Positions 25,149 through 34,411 of a stretch of 64,000 bases of DNA are shown piece by piece (within the stretch, counting starts at the first letter, position 1; every line of letters begins with the position of its first letter). The position numbers and the translations under genes are program-made. Under the pieces are notes generated by a model. The model was not told where the DNA came from and made no database searches. It saw only the letters and a program-made list of their open reading frames with translations. The stretch comes from Halobacillus ihumii. Its GTDB lineage: Bacteria > Bacillota > Bacilli > Bacillales > Halobacillaceae. The DNA lies in NCBI RefSeq assembly GCF_902726645.1, contig NZ_CACVAO010000001.1, forward strand, positions 4,152,594 to 4,216,593. Reading direction: 5' to 3'.

Positions 25149-25880
25149 ATGAACGGATTCACGTTCGACGGCGTTCATTCCGATAGTTTGAACGTCGTTG
25201 TCAACAAAAAGAATATTCCAATGACGCCGCCTATTTCGAACAGGTTTCAAGAAATTAAAGGTTTCGACGGGGCATGGGATTACGGAATGTCCTATGACCC
25301 CCGTGAAATCGAAGTCGAATGTACGATTTTCGGCGACGGAACTTCGTCAATGAAAAATAATGCACGAAGGTTTGCAAGCGTTTTGAATCCACGGAAAGGA
25401 ACGAAAATGATTATATTCGACGACGAACCTGACAAATGTTATTTCGGGCGGGTTTCGAATCAAATTCCGCTTGAACAGGTCGGGCAAATGGGAACATTCA
25501 CGATTCAATTCACATGCGCCCAAATGCCACACACTTACGGCGTTGACCTTCGTGTTGGGACGTATTCAACCGTATTCCCCGTTACTCATAACGGAATGTA
25601 TGTTGCAAAACCAACGTTGACCATTACGCATAATGGCGGTGACGGTGCGGTTTCATTGACACGAAACGACGGAAACACGTTGACCCTTACGTTTTCAAGT
25701 GATTCGCCTGCAAGTGTTTACGAAATTGATTGTATTGAAAAGACTATGGTCGAAACAGGTTCGGCAGCTTATCAATATGTTTCGGGCGATTGGTTCGAAA
25801 TGGACGAAGGCGAAAACACTTATGAAGCAAGCGGAAACGTTGCGGAAGTAACATTCGAATTTCGTGATACGTGGCTATAA
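25149..25880 (+). CDS. Distal tail protein (Dit)
   Basis: A 243-residue protein of the Dit/siphovirus tail family: N-terminal F-D-G-V-H-S-D-S-L-N-V and G-F-D-G-A-W-D-Y-G-M-S-Y with P-R-E-I-E-V-E-C, then a galectin-like second half. Forms the hub joining tape measure, tube and Tal. Starts a few bases after the tape-measure stop. Confidence 0.88.
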   Translation: MNGFTFDGVHSDSLNVVVNKKNIPMTPPISNRFQEIKGFDGAWDYGMSYDPREIEVECTIFGDGTSSMKNNARRFASVLNPRKGTKMIIFDDEPDKCYFGRVSNQIPLEQVGQMGTFTIQFTCAQMPHTYGVDLRVGTYSTVFPVTHNGMYVAKPTLTITHNGGDGAVSLTRNDGNTLTLTFSSDSPASVYEIDCIEKTMVETGSAAYQYVSGDWFEMDEGENTYEASGNVAEVTFEFRDTWL

Positions 25881-25934
25881 AACTTTATATTGTCAAACTT
25901 TCATTTGGTTTAATTGTCAAATGGAAGACAACGA

Positions 25935-25965
25935 ACGCCTTCCTTCGGGAAGGTGTCTTTTTTAT
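25935..25965 (+). terminator. UUCG-loop terminator
   Basis: GCCTTCC-TTCG-GGAAGGT hairpin then a T-run, between Dit and Tal. Second of the five related terminators. Confidence 0.85.
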
Positions 25966-25989
25966 TATCTAAAAATTGGAGGTGCGACA

Positions 25990-28590
25990 ATGGCAACAGA
26001 AAAAGCGTTGTTTACGGATACAAAAGATTTCCGTTCAATTGACCTTCCGAATTTCCCTATCAATCCTTATATTTATTACAACGGAAATTCTGACCCTGAT
26101 TTTGGTCTTGAAACCGAATCAACGTTTGAATGGCTTGACGCAAGTCGTCCAACAATTGTTTCGGGCGCAAGGGGTCAAGCAGCAGAATTGAACGGGTCAA
26201 CGGCGAATTGGAAAGACGTGGGTATTCCCGCTTCAAATAAACTTATGGTTTCGTTATGGATAAAACCAACCGAAAACGACGTTTCGGCGTTGTTCGCTAT
26301 TCCTGCAACGAACAGGGGTGACGGTTACAATAACGCAGGTCTTCACGTTGCATTAAACTATGATTCAAATTACGGTTTTTCAATGTTAAACGTAAGGGTT
26401 TACGGTGCAACAACTTCCGTCAACTTATATTCAAATGGTTCGGCTTACGGAAGGGGAAAACAGGCGTTTGAAGCGAATAAATGGTATCACATTTGTTTAG
26501 TATGGGACGCAAACGCTTCCGATTGGGCGGTAAAGGCTTATGTCAACGGCGAATTGATTCTATTCACAAGCGGAAACCCTGACGCTTCAGGCGGCTTTCC
26601 AAACTCTTTTTCAGTCGGTCAAATGATTACGGCAGGTTATCCGTTCGAAGGTTCAATTGACGACGTGATTTATTGCGTTGGCGAAGACGTTTGGACTGAA
26701 ACGCAAATCAAAAATTATTATAACAATATTTCGAATGGTCGCTATCTGGATTATGAAACGGAAGAAGGTTCGCTTCGACTTGGAACGGCGATAAATGGCG
26801 ACTATACCGCTACGCCGCAAACGTGGCTTTCTCCAATTGTTGATTTAGGCGAAGGCGGCTTGACGGATTACGGAAAAGTTCAATCGAATGTTGCGTTATC
26901 TAACGGAACGAATGTTGAAATTGAATATCGAATGAGTAACGACGGAACGACTTTTGACGCATGGAAAGCAACCGACGGCGGTGGTCTTGTAACAGAAACC
27001 GACAAACGTTATATACAAGTTCGGGCAACGCTAACGTCGGATTTCGTTGCAAATACGCCTATCCTTGACGAAATTCAAATTCTTGATTTCGAAGAGAAGA
27101 AACGAATTTCGCTGGTTGATAAACCGCTTGAATTGTTCTTCGACCTTGAAGGCGGTCTTGTACCAATGGGCGATTTTCAAAACGCCTATGACCTTATTAT
27201 CGAAGAAAAAATTAATGCTGAAGATATTTTGACGTTCAAGCTTCCTTATAACGACCCGAAGCGTAAACAAATCGGCGACGACCCCGTTGAAATGCGTGTC
27301 GTTATTGGAAACCGTCATTATATCGTGAAGGAAACGAAAACCATTCGAGGGAAGCAAGGCGCAATTCATGTTGAATTCATTTGCGAAGCCCTTTGGACGG
27401 AACTTCGTGAATGGAACGTTGCAGACTATGAAGTTGTCGAAGTGAACGCATATACGGCGGTTGAACAGGTCTTTTCGAATGTGTTTTACGAAGAAGGCGA
27501 CCCGCTTATTGATTGGAAAATTGGTCGTGTTCAATCGGACGGAAGGAAACGAACACTTCGAAAGGATTGGGGAAACGTTCTTGAATTGCTTCAGGAAGTT
27601 CGAAAGATTTGGGGCGGTGAATTGTTGTTCGATACGGAAACGAAAACCGTTAGCTTGTTGAATCGTATTGGCGAAGACAATGGCGTTCGTTTCTATTATC
27701 ATAAGAACCTTGAAGAAATCGAACGGCAGGTTGACACGTATGACCTTGTAACACGAATTTATCCAATTGGAAAAGGCGAACTTAATATTACGACCGTAAA
27801 CAACGGCGTTCCTTATCTCGAAAATTACGAATGGGTTGAAAAATTAAACCTTCGTAAAAAGGTTCGAACTTACCGTTGGAAAGATTCACGTTATACGATT
27901 CCCGAAAATTTAATGTCTGACGGCGAAAAAATGCTCGAAGAAATGTCGAAACCAACAATGAAATACACGACAAAGGTTCACGACCTTTCGACGCTATCGG
28001 GACACGAACACGAAGCGTATCAATTAGGCGATTCGGTTGCGGTTGTCGATAAAGATATGATTGACGAAGAATTGCCGCAAAGGGTTGTTCGTCGTAAATG
28101 GGACGTAAGGAAACCCGAAAATTCGGACGTTGAACTTTCCGAACCGCAAAAAACGTTGGCTGACGTTCAAAGCAGGGCTATTGACGACCGTCTTCAGGAA
28201 TTAGAAGCGAACGACCCGCTTTCACAAACGGACGCCCAACAAATGACCGTATTTAACCAACTGTTAAATTCACGGGCTGACGAAGGTATTAATTCCGATT
28301 GGATTGAGGTCGGGACGAAATTCGCAATTGCAAATTCAGGATTTTCGGGTGATTGGTCGTTTGTGGTCACGCCAAACTTTGACGAAACGGCTTCCATTAC
28401 GCAAGAAGTCGCAGGGGTCGCACACCGTTCAACTTATACAATTTCGGCAGCAGTCGCAACCGAAGGCGATATTGTACGGGGTGGAAGTGAAGACGCCTTT
28501 GTTGGAATCAAAATAAACGTTTACTATGACGACGACCCTGAAGTTCCTGAAACGCATTACTTGGGGATTCCTGACGTAACAGACGAATAA
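25990..28590 (+). CDS. Tail-associated protein (Tal) with N-terminal lectin domain
   Basis: An 866-residue protein. Residues about 35-250 form a LamG/concanavalin-A-like domain (M-V-S-L-W-I-K-P, then W-Y-H-I-C-L-V-W-D, then G-S-I-D-D-V-I-Y). After a linker, residues about 375-745 match the prophage tail endopeptidase/Tal hub (A-E-D-I-L-T-F-K-L-P-Y-N-D, then I-V-K-E-T-K). The C-terminus holds an extra beta-domain. The hub closes the tail tip. A sugar-binding domain placed before the hub domain is unusual and suggests a receptor-binding role. The ATG at 25990 follows GGAGGTG. Confidence 0.85.
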   Translation: MATEKALFTDTKDFRSIDLPNFPINPYIYYNGNSDPDFGLETESTFEWLDASRPTIVSGARGQAAELNGSTANWKDVGIPASNKLMVSLWIKPTENDVSALFAIPATNRGDGYNNAGLHVALNYDSNYGFSMLNVRVYGATTSVNLYSNGSAYGRGKQAFEANKWYHICLVWDANASDWAVKAYVNGELILFTSGNPDASGGFPNSFSVGQMITAGYPFEGSIDDVIYCVGEDVWTETQIKNYYNNISNGRYLDYETEEGSLRLGTAINGDYTATPQTWLSPIVDLGEGGLTDYGKVQSNVALSNGTNVEIEYRMSNDGTTFDAWKATDGGGLVTETDKRYIQVRATLTSDFVANTPILDEIQILDFEEKKRISLVDKPLELFFDLEGGLVPMGDFQNAYDLIIEEKINAEDILTFKLPYNDPKRKQIGDDPVEMRVVIGNRHYIVKETKTIRGKQGAIHVEFICEALWTELREWNVADYEVVEVNAYTAVEQVFSNVFYEEGDPLIDWKIGRVQSDGRKRTLRKDWGNVLELLQEVRKIWGGELLFDTETKTVSLLNRIGEDNGVRFYYHKNLEEIERQVDTYDLVTRIYPIGKGELNITTVNNGVPYLENYEWVEKLNLRKKVRTYRWKDSRYTIPENLMSDGEKMLEEMSKPTMKYTTKVHDLSTLSGHEHEAYQLGDSVAVVDKDMIDEELPQRVVRRKWDVRKPENSDVELSEPQKTLADVQSRAIDDRLQELEANDPLSQTDAQQMTVFNQLLNSRADEGINSDWIEVGTKFAIANSGFSGDWSFVVTPNFDETASITQEVAGVAHRSTYTISAAVATEGDIVRGGSEDAFVGIKINVYYDDDPEVPETHYLGIPDVTDE

Positions 28591-28606
28591 AAAAGGAGGT
28601 GCGGAA

Positions 28607-28846
28607 ATGGCAGTTACAACGAATAGTTTTCGAAACATGGCAAAACAAATTGATACTGACCCAACCCGCAGGATTCAAAAAATAGAAATTTCACTAGAAG
28701 CGACGGATTGCGGAAAACCTGACGATTCGTCGTTTTCAGGTGAACCGAAAGTTTATTTAACCGACGTTATGCTGCAAGGCGGAACGGTGGCAACGTCGTG
28801 GGTCGGTCATGTATCCGAAATTCAATGGTCGTTGGGTAACGTATGA
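28607..28846 (+). CDS. Small tail protein, paralogue of the next gene
   Basis: A 79-residue protein. Its pattern D-P-T-R-R-I-Q-K-I-E then Y-L-T-D-V-M-L-Q-G-G recurs in the next protein (D-P-N-R-Q-V-Q-K-V-E then Y-F-T-D-I-Q-F-Q-G-G), so the two derive from a duplication. AAAGGAGG precedes the ATG. Probably a tail-tip component. Confidence 0.75.
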   Translation: MAVTTNSFRNMAKQIDTDPTRRIQKIEISLEATDCGKPDDSSFSGEPKVYLTDVMLQGGTVATSWVGHVSEIQWSLGNV

Positions 28847-29811
28847 GCCAACTTCCAACGCTTCAAGATTGGATTCGATTTAATGGCACGTTTGAAGCCG
28901 ACCCAAATCGCCAGGTGCAAAAAGTCGAATTCGAAGTTGAAGTCAATGACGCCGTTTCGTCAACGGACGGAATCGACCGAAAACCCGTTTATTTTACCGA
29001 CATTCAGTTTCAAGGCGGTCGGCAGCTTACGGGTTGGATTCCGAACACAAAAGAAATGATGAAACAATTGAAATGGACGGACGACGAAAATATAAACGTT
29101 GCAAGCCCGAATGAATTTGAAGCGAATCCGCCGCAAGTGTTCACCGACGTCAAAAAGCGTTGGTTTAACATTATGGGTCGTGGTCATAGAACGGTTATTG
29201 TTCCGAATTATCTTCCTGAAGATTGGTCGGTTCCTATTCTTCCGACGGGTCTTGATATTACGCTTTACCCGAAAGAAGATTTCGACCTTTGCCGCATTTC
29301 AACGAATGCAGGCGCAAAGATTCCTGAAGACGAATGGCATTATAAACCTATTATCGAAGAATACCGTCAAAAGGCGGAAAATGGCGGTTTTGCCGAAAAC
29401 CAAAATAAAGAATTGGTCGAATCAATGTTCGTTGAACATCCGCTTCATTATCGCTATACAAGGGAAATGTGGTTCGACGGAGCGGCAGCAGGAACAGAAA
29501 TAAACGTTCATGCGAATACAAGGGTCGCAAGGGTCGGAAATGAACACGTTGATTTGATTCAGGAAGAACCGATAAATATAAACGGTTACGACTACCCCGT
29601 TCAAATTGACGGGAATAAATTTCTTCTTGCACCAAAAGGTTCGACCCGTTTTCGTATTGAGTTTTATAAACAAAAAACGCTTGAAATTATAACGAAAGAT
29701 GACGACGGAAACAAAATTCGAAAGCAATACAAATATTTAGAAGACGTGGGCATTGGTTATTACGGATATGCGTCATTTTTTCAATGGACGCACGGTCGTT
29801 CACGTTACTAA
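28843..29811 (+). CDS. Tail-tip structural protein
   Basis: A 322-residue protein overlapping the previous gene by 4 bases. Residues 1-75 repeat the preceding small protein; the rest is beta-rich and includes W-F-D-G-A-A-A-G-T-E and F-R-I-E-F-Y-K-Q-K. No enzyme motif is visible. Its position between Tal and the GH18-like protein indicates a tail-tip role. Confidence 0.72.
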   Translation: MSQLPTLQDWIRFNGTFEADPNRQVQKVEFEVEVNDAVSSTDGIDRKPVYFTDIQFQGGRQLTGWIPNTKEMMKQLKWTDDENINVASPNEFEANPPQVFTDVKKRWFNIMGRGHRTVIVPNYLPEDWSVPILPTGLDITLYPKEDFDLCRISTNAGAKIPEDEWHYKPIIEEYRQKAENGGFAENQNKELVESMFVEHPLHYRYTREMWFDGAAAGTEINVHANTRVARVGNEHVDLIQEEPININGYDYPVQIDGNKFLLAPKGSTRFRIEFYKQKTLEIITKDDDGNKIRKQYKYLEDVGIGYYGYASFFQWTHGRSRY

Positions 29812-29829
29812 TTCAAAGGGGGTTTGATT

Positions 29830-32800
29830 ATGGAAAACAACAATCGTCGCTTGCTTACGTGGTCATTCATGGGACGAAGCGAAGACGACGCATTTCACCG
29901 TTCATTACGAAACTATCATGACCAAATTTATTCGATTGGTCTTCACGAATTCGGCGTTGATAGCGAAGGGAAAATTTACGACTATTCAAGCGGCGGATAT
30001 TATTTTGACGACGTGAACGGTTCGCTTTCTCATACGGGCGTTCGTATGCCTATTATTCTGGAAAACGACATGATTGAATACCCTGATTTGAATTGGCATA
30101 TGCAATTTATTATTCCGTTCGATTGGGCGACGGTCAAGGACGTTCTTTCGAATGATGTTACGAATTCGGCGGGACGTTTACCGCAGGAACAATTGATTCT
30201 TGAATTGAATGCGATTGTTGACGTTTACAAGTCTTCACGTAATTCAGGAACGCCGTTGAATATGGTTGGAATCGAAATTGACTTCGAAGGTTCTATGACA
30301 AGCGACCCGAACGCACAAGGTTACGACCAACGCTATATTCAATTATTAGAGCGAATCAAGAACGAAGTATGTATTCCGAAGGGTAAACGTCTTCGGGTGA
30401 ATTCTTATGGTATGTGGGGCAATTCAACGCCTTATTACTACCGTTTCCACAACTATAAATTATTCGCCGAATCAACCGATATGAACGGAAATCCAACGTT
30501 GGACGAATTGCAATGTATGACGTATGACTTTCATTGGGGCGGAAGTTCCGCAGGTGCTTCAACGCCTATTTGGTGGCTTACGGACGTTTGTGAATGGATT
30601 GAAGAAGCGATTGGACAAAACCCTAACGCCGCATTGAAAAAAGAAAATGTTTACGTTGGTGCGGCTGCATATGGTCATAGGTGGGGAATGCACGACGAAA
30701 GTGTTGTCGAAGCGGGTACAACTATCACCTATTTACAATTGCTAGATTGGCAGAATGGTCGTTATAAACATTATCAACGTATTCAAAAAGACGTAGACGG
30801 CGACGGCACGGACGAAACGGTTTTTCAATATTCACCGCAAGATTATCTTTATTTTGCGGCTGAAGAAGACGGCGAATCGTTAAATGAAGTTATGTATCCA
30901 CATGTTTACGATTACTTCGAACCTAAATACGTTGATATAAAGGAGCATAACGGCGGTACTTCAACCGCTACGATTGGCGAATATAACCGTGTTGAATATG
31001 CGACTTCCTTTTCGAAACAACAAATGCCGGTATGGACGAATGTTCACGACATTGCGAATATTCCTGACAATGTAAGCGGCAAGGCGTTCGCAGTCAATCC
31101 GCCTGAAGGTGTTGGCGATAAATCACCCTATTCCGAACGAAGGCAATACGACCCGAACCTTGACCCTGATACGTTAGACTTCAATCACGTTGTCAAAACG
31201 GTTGATGGAACGGACGAAGTTTTCGTTGGATACGAATTCGTTCACCGTATTTGGTCGCCGAATAGCGACGGAACGGCTTGTTTACAAGAACAAGTTCCTG
31301 AAGGTTTGGTCGAATATAACGTAAATGTTCCCGCTTCAGGTGATTATCAAATTGTGGCGATAACTTCTTTTTCATGGTATGACCAAATGACCCTTGTTGG
31401 AAACGTGAACAGTACAAATTTTACAATAGGGGGCGGAAATACCGAAGAATGGTATCCTTTCGTTTTGAATGGTTCGCATTGGTACGATTGCGGTACGTTT
31501 ACATTAAACGAAGGGTCGAACACAATCACGGTTGACGGTGCGGGAAGTACCGAATTCACCCCGATTTTTGGTTTTGTCGTTTGTGACGCCTTCGACCAAA
31601 ATTATTCAGGCGGCGAACTTATGTTAAATTCGAATCTTCAACCGTTAAAAAAGAAATCATCCGACGACTTCAACAAGGACACGAACGGAAATACGATTCT
31701 TCCAAAGAACGCTGATTTTCCGACGAAAATGGCATTGGCGGCGAAAATGCTTCGACGTGACGCCCGTCCCGCTATTTTATGGGAAGACAACTTTCAATCT
31801 TATTATGATAGCGAAAGGGCTTTTAATGACGAACCGCAACCGCAGCTTCAAGATACAACCTATTATCGTGAAGCACAAAGAGGTTATACGGTGCAAGGTC
31901 AAGGCGACAATCTTGGAACCAACGAAAACGGCGAAAAGATTTGTTATTCAGACCCACGAAACGTCGGTTTCACAACAGGAAGTTGGCAAATTATGAACGA
32001 ATCAGGTTCGATTGTTCTTGATTACAATGATTCCGCTTCGTCGCAGTTAGTTCTTGCGAAAAAATGGGAAGGAAACATTCAAATTGAAGCGACCATGCAA
32101 ATCATTAGCGGAAGCAAAGCGGGAATTCGTTTAATGGCACAAAACGAAGGAAGTGTCGCCGACGGTTACGCATTCCGTGTTGACCTTACACGTAATTATT
32201 CATTCACTAATAGCGCAGGTCAAACGGTAACAGGAACAGGGGTCACGGAATTAGTTCTTGAAGAAGACACGTACAACGCCGAAACGGATAGTTGGGAATA
32301 CACCGAAACAATTGTCGCCCGCCAACCGCTTTTAAATGTAAGCGAAGGTGACGAAGTAACATTCACCGCAAAAAATCTTGGCGAACAATGTGTTCTTTAC
32401 GTTGACGGCGTTCAAGCATTCGTTGAAGATAATTCCACAATCGAAGGCGAAAACCTGACGAAAGTATTCGTAAATAACGGTGACGTTGACCCTGCAAGCG
32501 GCAATGTAACGTTGCAACGAACTTCAGGGGCTTGCGGTCTTTACGCATGGGACGCACACATTCAGGCGACATTGTTGGGAATTTCCACGCTTGACCGTTG
32601 GGAAACGTTGGAGAAATTCGAAGTCGAAGTTGACGGCGAACGTCGTGAATATGGGCGTATTGCCCGAAGCGGTTATGATTACGACAAATACGGTTATTTG
32701 ATTTATTCAGGACTTGACGAAACGGAAACCCGTGACGAAGCACCGTCTGAAGATGGTACGACCGACCGTGACACGGATACAACGGATAAAGAACTTGTTT

Positions 32801-33099
32801 ATGAATCCGAAGTTTCGCTTGACTACGAAATAACCGTTGACGGGTGGAATTCTTGGCAAGGCGACAAAGAAATAAAAGTTATTCTGAAGGACGCGGGCGT
32901 TTGGTTCGGTCAAATGCTAATTGGCGACCGTGAAGGAATGTCGGTCATGTGGGTCGGTGACGCTCAATCGTTCTTACGCACTATGAATATTGCGGTCAAT
33001 GATTTTGGATTGAAAGGCGTCGGTCTTTGGACAATGGGTTATGAAGACCCACGAATGTTCGAAATGATTCCGAAAGTTAAACCGAAATATCGTTTATAA
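29830..33099 (+). CDS. GH18-like tail glycosidase/receptor-binding protein with large insert
   Basis: A 1089-residue protein. Residues 1-400 form most of a GH18 TIM barrel: L-L-T-W-S-F-M-G at the start, G-I-E-I-D-F-E-G near residue 155 (the D-x-E catalytic pair), and C-M-T-Y-D-F-H-W near 225. About 600 residues of beta-domains follow, including a jelly-roll-like part (about 640-910). The barrel is then closed by V-G-L-W-T-M-G-Y-E-D-P at the C-terminus. The likely role is binding or cutting N-acetylglucosamine polymers of the wall. The first Asp of the usual D-G-x-x-x-D-x-E is replaced, so catalysis is uncertain. Chosen ATG is 29830 with AAAGGGGG upstream. Confidence 0.8.
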   Translation: MENNNRRLLTWSFMGRSEDDAFHRSLRNYHDQIYSIGLHEFGVDSEGKIYDYSSGGYYFDDVNGSLSHTGVRMPIILENDMIEYPDLNWHMQFIIPFDWATVKDVLSNDVTNSAGRLPQEQLILELNAIVDVYKSSRNSGTPLNMVGIEIDFEGSMTSDPNAQGYDQRYIQLLERIKNEVCIPKGKRLRVNSYGMWGNSTPYYYRFHNYKLFAESTDMNGNPTLDELQCMTYDFHWGGSSAGASTPIWWLTDVCEWIEEAIGQNPNAALKKENVYVGAAAYGHRWGMHDESVVEAGTTITYLQLLDWQNGRYKHYQRIQKDVDGDGTDETVFQYSPQDYLYFAAEEDGESLNEVMYPHVYDYFEPKYVDIKEHNGGTSTATIGEYNRVEYATSFSKQQMPVWTNVHDIANIPDNVSGKAFAVNPPEGVGDKSPYSERRQYDPNLDPDTLDFNHVVKTVDGTDEVFVGYEFVHRIWSPNSDGTACLQEQVPEGLVEYNVNVPASGDYQIVAITSFSWYDQMTLVGNVNSTNFTIGGGNTEEWYPFVLNGSHWYDCGTFTLNEGSNTITVDGAGSTEFTPIFGFVVCDAFDQNYSGGELMLNSNLQPLKKKSSDDFNKDTNGNTILPKNADFPTKMALAAKMLRRDARPAILWEDNFQSYYDSERAFNDEPQPQLQDTTYYREAQRGYTVQGQGDNLGTNENGEKICYSDPRNVGFTTGSWQIMNESGSIVLDYNDSASSQLVLAKKWEGNIQIEATMQIISGSKAGIRLMAQNEGSVADGYAFRVDLTRNYSFTNSAGQTVTGTGVTELVLEEDTYNAETDSWEYTETIVARQPLLNVSEGDEVTFTAKNLGEQCVLYVDGVQAFVEDNSTIEGENLTKVFVNNGDVDPASGNVTLQRTSGACGLYAWDAHIQATLLGISTLDRWETLEKFEVEVDGERREYGRIARSGYDYDKYGYLIYSGLDETETRDEAPSEDGTTDRDTDTTDKELVYESEVSLDYEITVDGWNSWQGDKEIKVILKDAGVWFGQMLIGDREGMSVMWVGDAQSFLRTMNIAVNDFGLKGVGLWTMGYEDPRMFEMIPKVKPKYRL

Positions 33100-33114
33100 A
33101 GGGGGATAGTCGAA

Positions 33115-33471
33115 ATGTTCAATGAAGTTCTAATTGCGGAAGCGGCGAAACAAGGCGTTTGGGCTTTGTTATACGTCGCTTTATTTGCGTACACGCTGAA
33201 AGAAAATCGGCGTCAACAAGAAATTGCGAAGGAACGGGAAGACCGTCTTCGGAGCGAATACCACGAAGTTCGTCGGGAAAGTTTGGAACGTGAAAACAAG
33301 TTGACGGAATTTATTACGACCATTTCGCAGCAGTTCGAAAGGCTTGCGACAGGGGTCGAAAAGTTGACGGAAGACGTTGACGAAATCAAGGACGAATTGC
33401 ATTTACGAAATGAAGTAAAGAAACAACGCCAAGAATGGCGAAATAATAATGAACAAGGGGGTAATGAATAA
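33115..33471 (+). CDS. BhlA/UviB-type holin-like protein
   Basis: A 118-residue protein with one N-terminal transmembrane helix (about residues 10-26) and a long charged coiled coil, the design of BhlA/UviB holin-like proteins. Overlaps the next holin gene by one base. Together they form the lysis membrane cassette at the end of the virion operon. Confidence 0.82.
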   Translation: MFNEVLIAEAAKQGVWALLYVALFAYTLKENRRQQEIAKEREDRLRSEYHEVRRESLERENKLTEFITTISQQFERLATGVEKLTEDVDEIKDELHLRNEVKKQRQEWRNNNEQGGNE

Positions 33472-33713
33472 TGATTGAAATGGCATTGATTGTTGCGGTG
33501 ATTACGGCGGTAGGCGAAGGATTAAAGAAAGCGGGGGTTCCTGCTAACTATATGCCAATCGCTTCCGTTGGTCTTGGACTTGTCGCAGGGTACTTTTTTA
33601 TTGGCGGGGCGATTGAAGAACGTTTATTCTATGGCGTCGCCGTCGGTCTTGCTGCAAGCGGATTTTTCGACCTTTCGAAACTTCCAATCTTGAACAAAGA
33701 AAATAATAAGTAA
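33471..33713 (+). CDS. Phage holin
   Basis: An 80-residue protein with two or three hydrophobic helices (about 2-20, 27-45, 50-65), typical of small Bacillus phage holins. It would make membrane holes that release the endolysin. The amidase lies 11 kb away and the SleB-like hydrolase 27 kb away, which is unusual. Confidence 0.82.
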   Translation: MIEMALIVAVITAVGEGLKKAGVPANYMPIASVGLGLVAGYFFIGGAIEERLFYGVAVGLAASGFFDLSKLPILNKENNK

Positions 33714-33720
33714 TGAGGTT

Positions 33721-33763
33721 CGCCCGTTTGCGTTTTCATACGTTTACGGGCGTAATCTTTTTT
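33721..33763 (+). terminator. Terminator ending the virion/lysis operon
   Basis: CGCCCGT pairs with ACGGGCG around a long loop, then a TCTTTTTT run, 8 bases after the holin stop. Confidence 0.8.
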
Positions 33764-33868
33764 AATTGTTTACTTGTATAAAAATTTTCATTTTGGTAAT
33801 ATTATAAATGTATTCAAATAGAAGTGTAATCCAATATACTGTAATAACTTAAAGGGGGAAATTTGAAA

Positions 33869-34057
33869 ATGGCTAAAAAACCGTTTTCAGTTAGGGTAGA
33901 AGGGAATGTTGTAAAAAGATTTAAGGCATTGGCAACCGTGAAGAATATTGATAGCGCAACCATGCTTTCAGAAATGCTTACAAACGAAGAAGGTAAATTA
34001 AACGAAGAAGAACACAAAGCATTTTTACAATTAATGAACATATGGAAAGAAGATTGA
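33869..34057 (+). CDS. Ribbon-helix-helix-like small DNA-binding protein
   Basis: A 62-residue protein. F-S-V-R-V-E-G-N-V-V-K-R-F-K-A-L-A resembles an Arc/MetJ-type beta strand followed by a helix, then a second helix and an acidic tail. Such proteins act as small repressors. The ATG at 33869 with AAAGGGGG 10 bases upstream is preferred over an in-frame TTG at 33863. Alone between two terminators. Confidence 0.65.
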   Translation: MAKKPFSVRVEGNVVKRFKALATVKNIDSATMLSEMLTNEEGKLNEEEHKAFLQLMNIWKED

Positions 34058-34262
34058 TTAAATAAATAAACTAATATTATTTAATAGAACCATATACTAA
34101 TTTAAATATTTTTTACTAAAATTCTAATACAAAAAATAATTACTTAAATTAATAGAGTGAAATAGGCGTCTTCCTTCGGGAAGGCGTCTTTTTTTGTGTA
34201 TTAATAGAATAGCAAACGTTTGTTCGTATGTAAAGAGAACGAAAAACTTTTTTAATTTAGGT
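34058..34262. other. AT-rich gap with terminator and palindrome
   Basis: No gene. It holds the UUCG-type terminator at 34165-34196 and a CAAACGTTTG palindrome (about 34213-34222), followed by the promoter element at 34263. The first 100 bases are very AT-rich. Confidence 0.6.
34165..34196 (+). terminator. UUCG-loop terminator
   Basis: GGCGTCTTCC-TTCG-GGAAGGCGTC hairpin and T-run. Third of the five related terminators. Confidence 0.88.
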
Positions 34263-34291
34263 GTCACAAAAAGGGGGTTGTGAAGCTACAC
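34263..34291 (+). promoter_or_regulatory. GTCACA-N17-CTACAC element
   Basis: GTCACA 34263-34268, 17-base spacer, CTACAC 34286-34291 (one change from CAACAC), CGAA downstream. Upstream of the replication initiator gene. Confidence 0.62.
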
Positions 34292-34411
34292 GTTACAACG
34301 AAAGCAAATACAAATGGGAATTGCGTTTTCCTTCAGGGTTACGCAAAAATGTGTTGCTTGGAATTCCGAAAATGTGACGCATTCCCGACAAAATCGAAGG
34401 AGGAATTTTCA

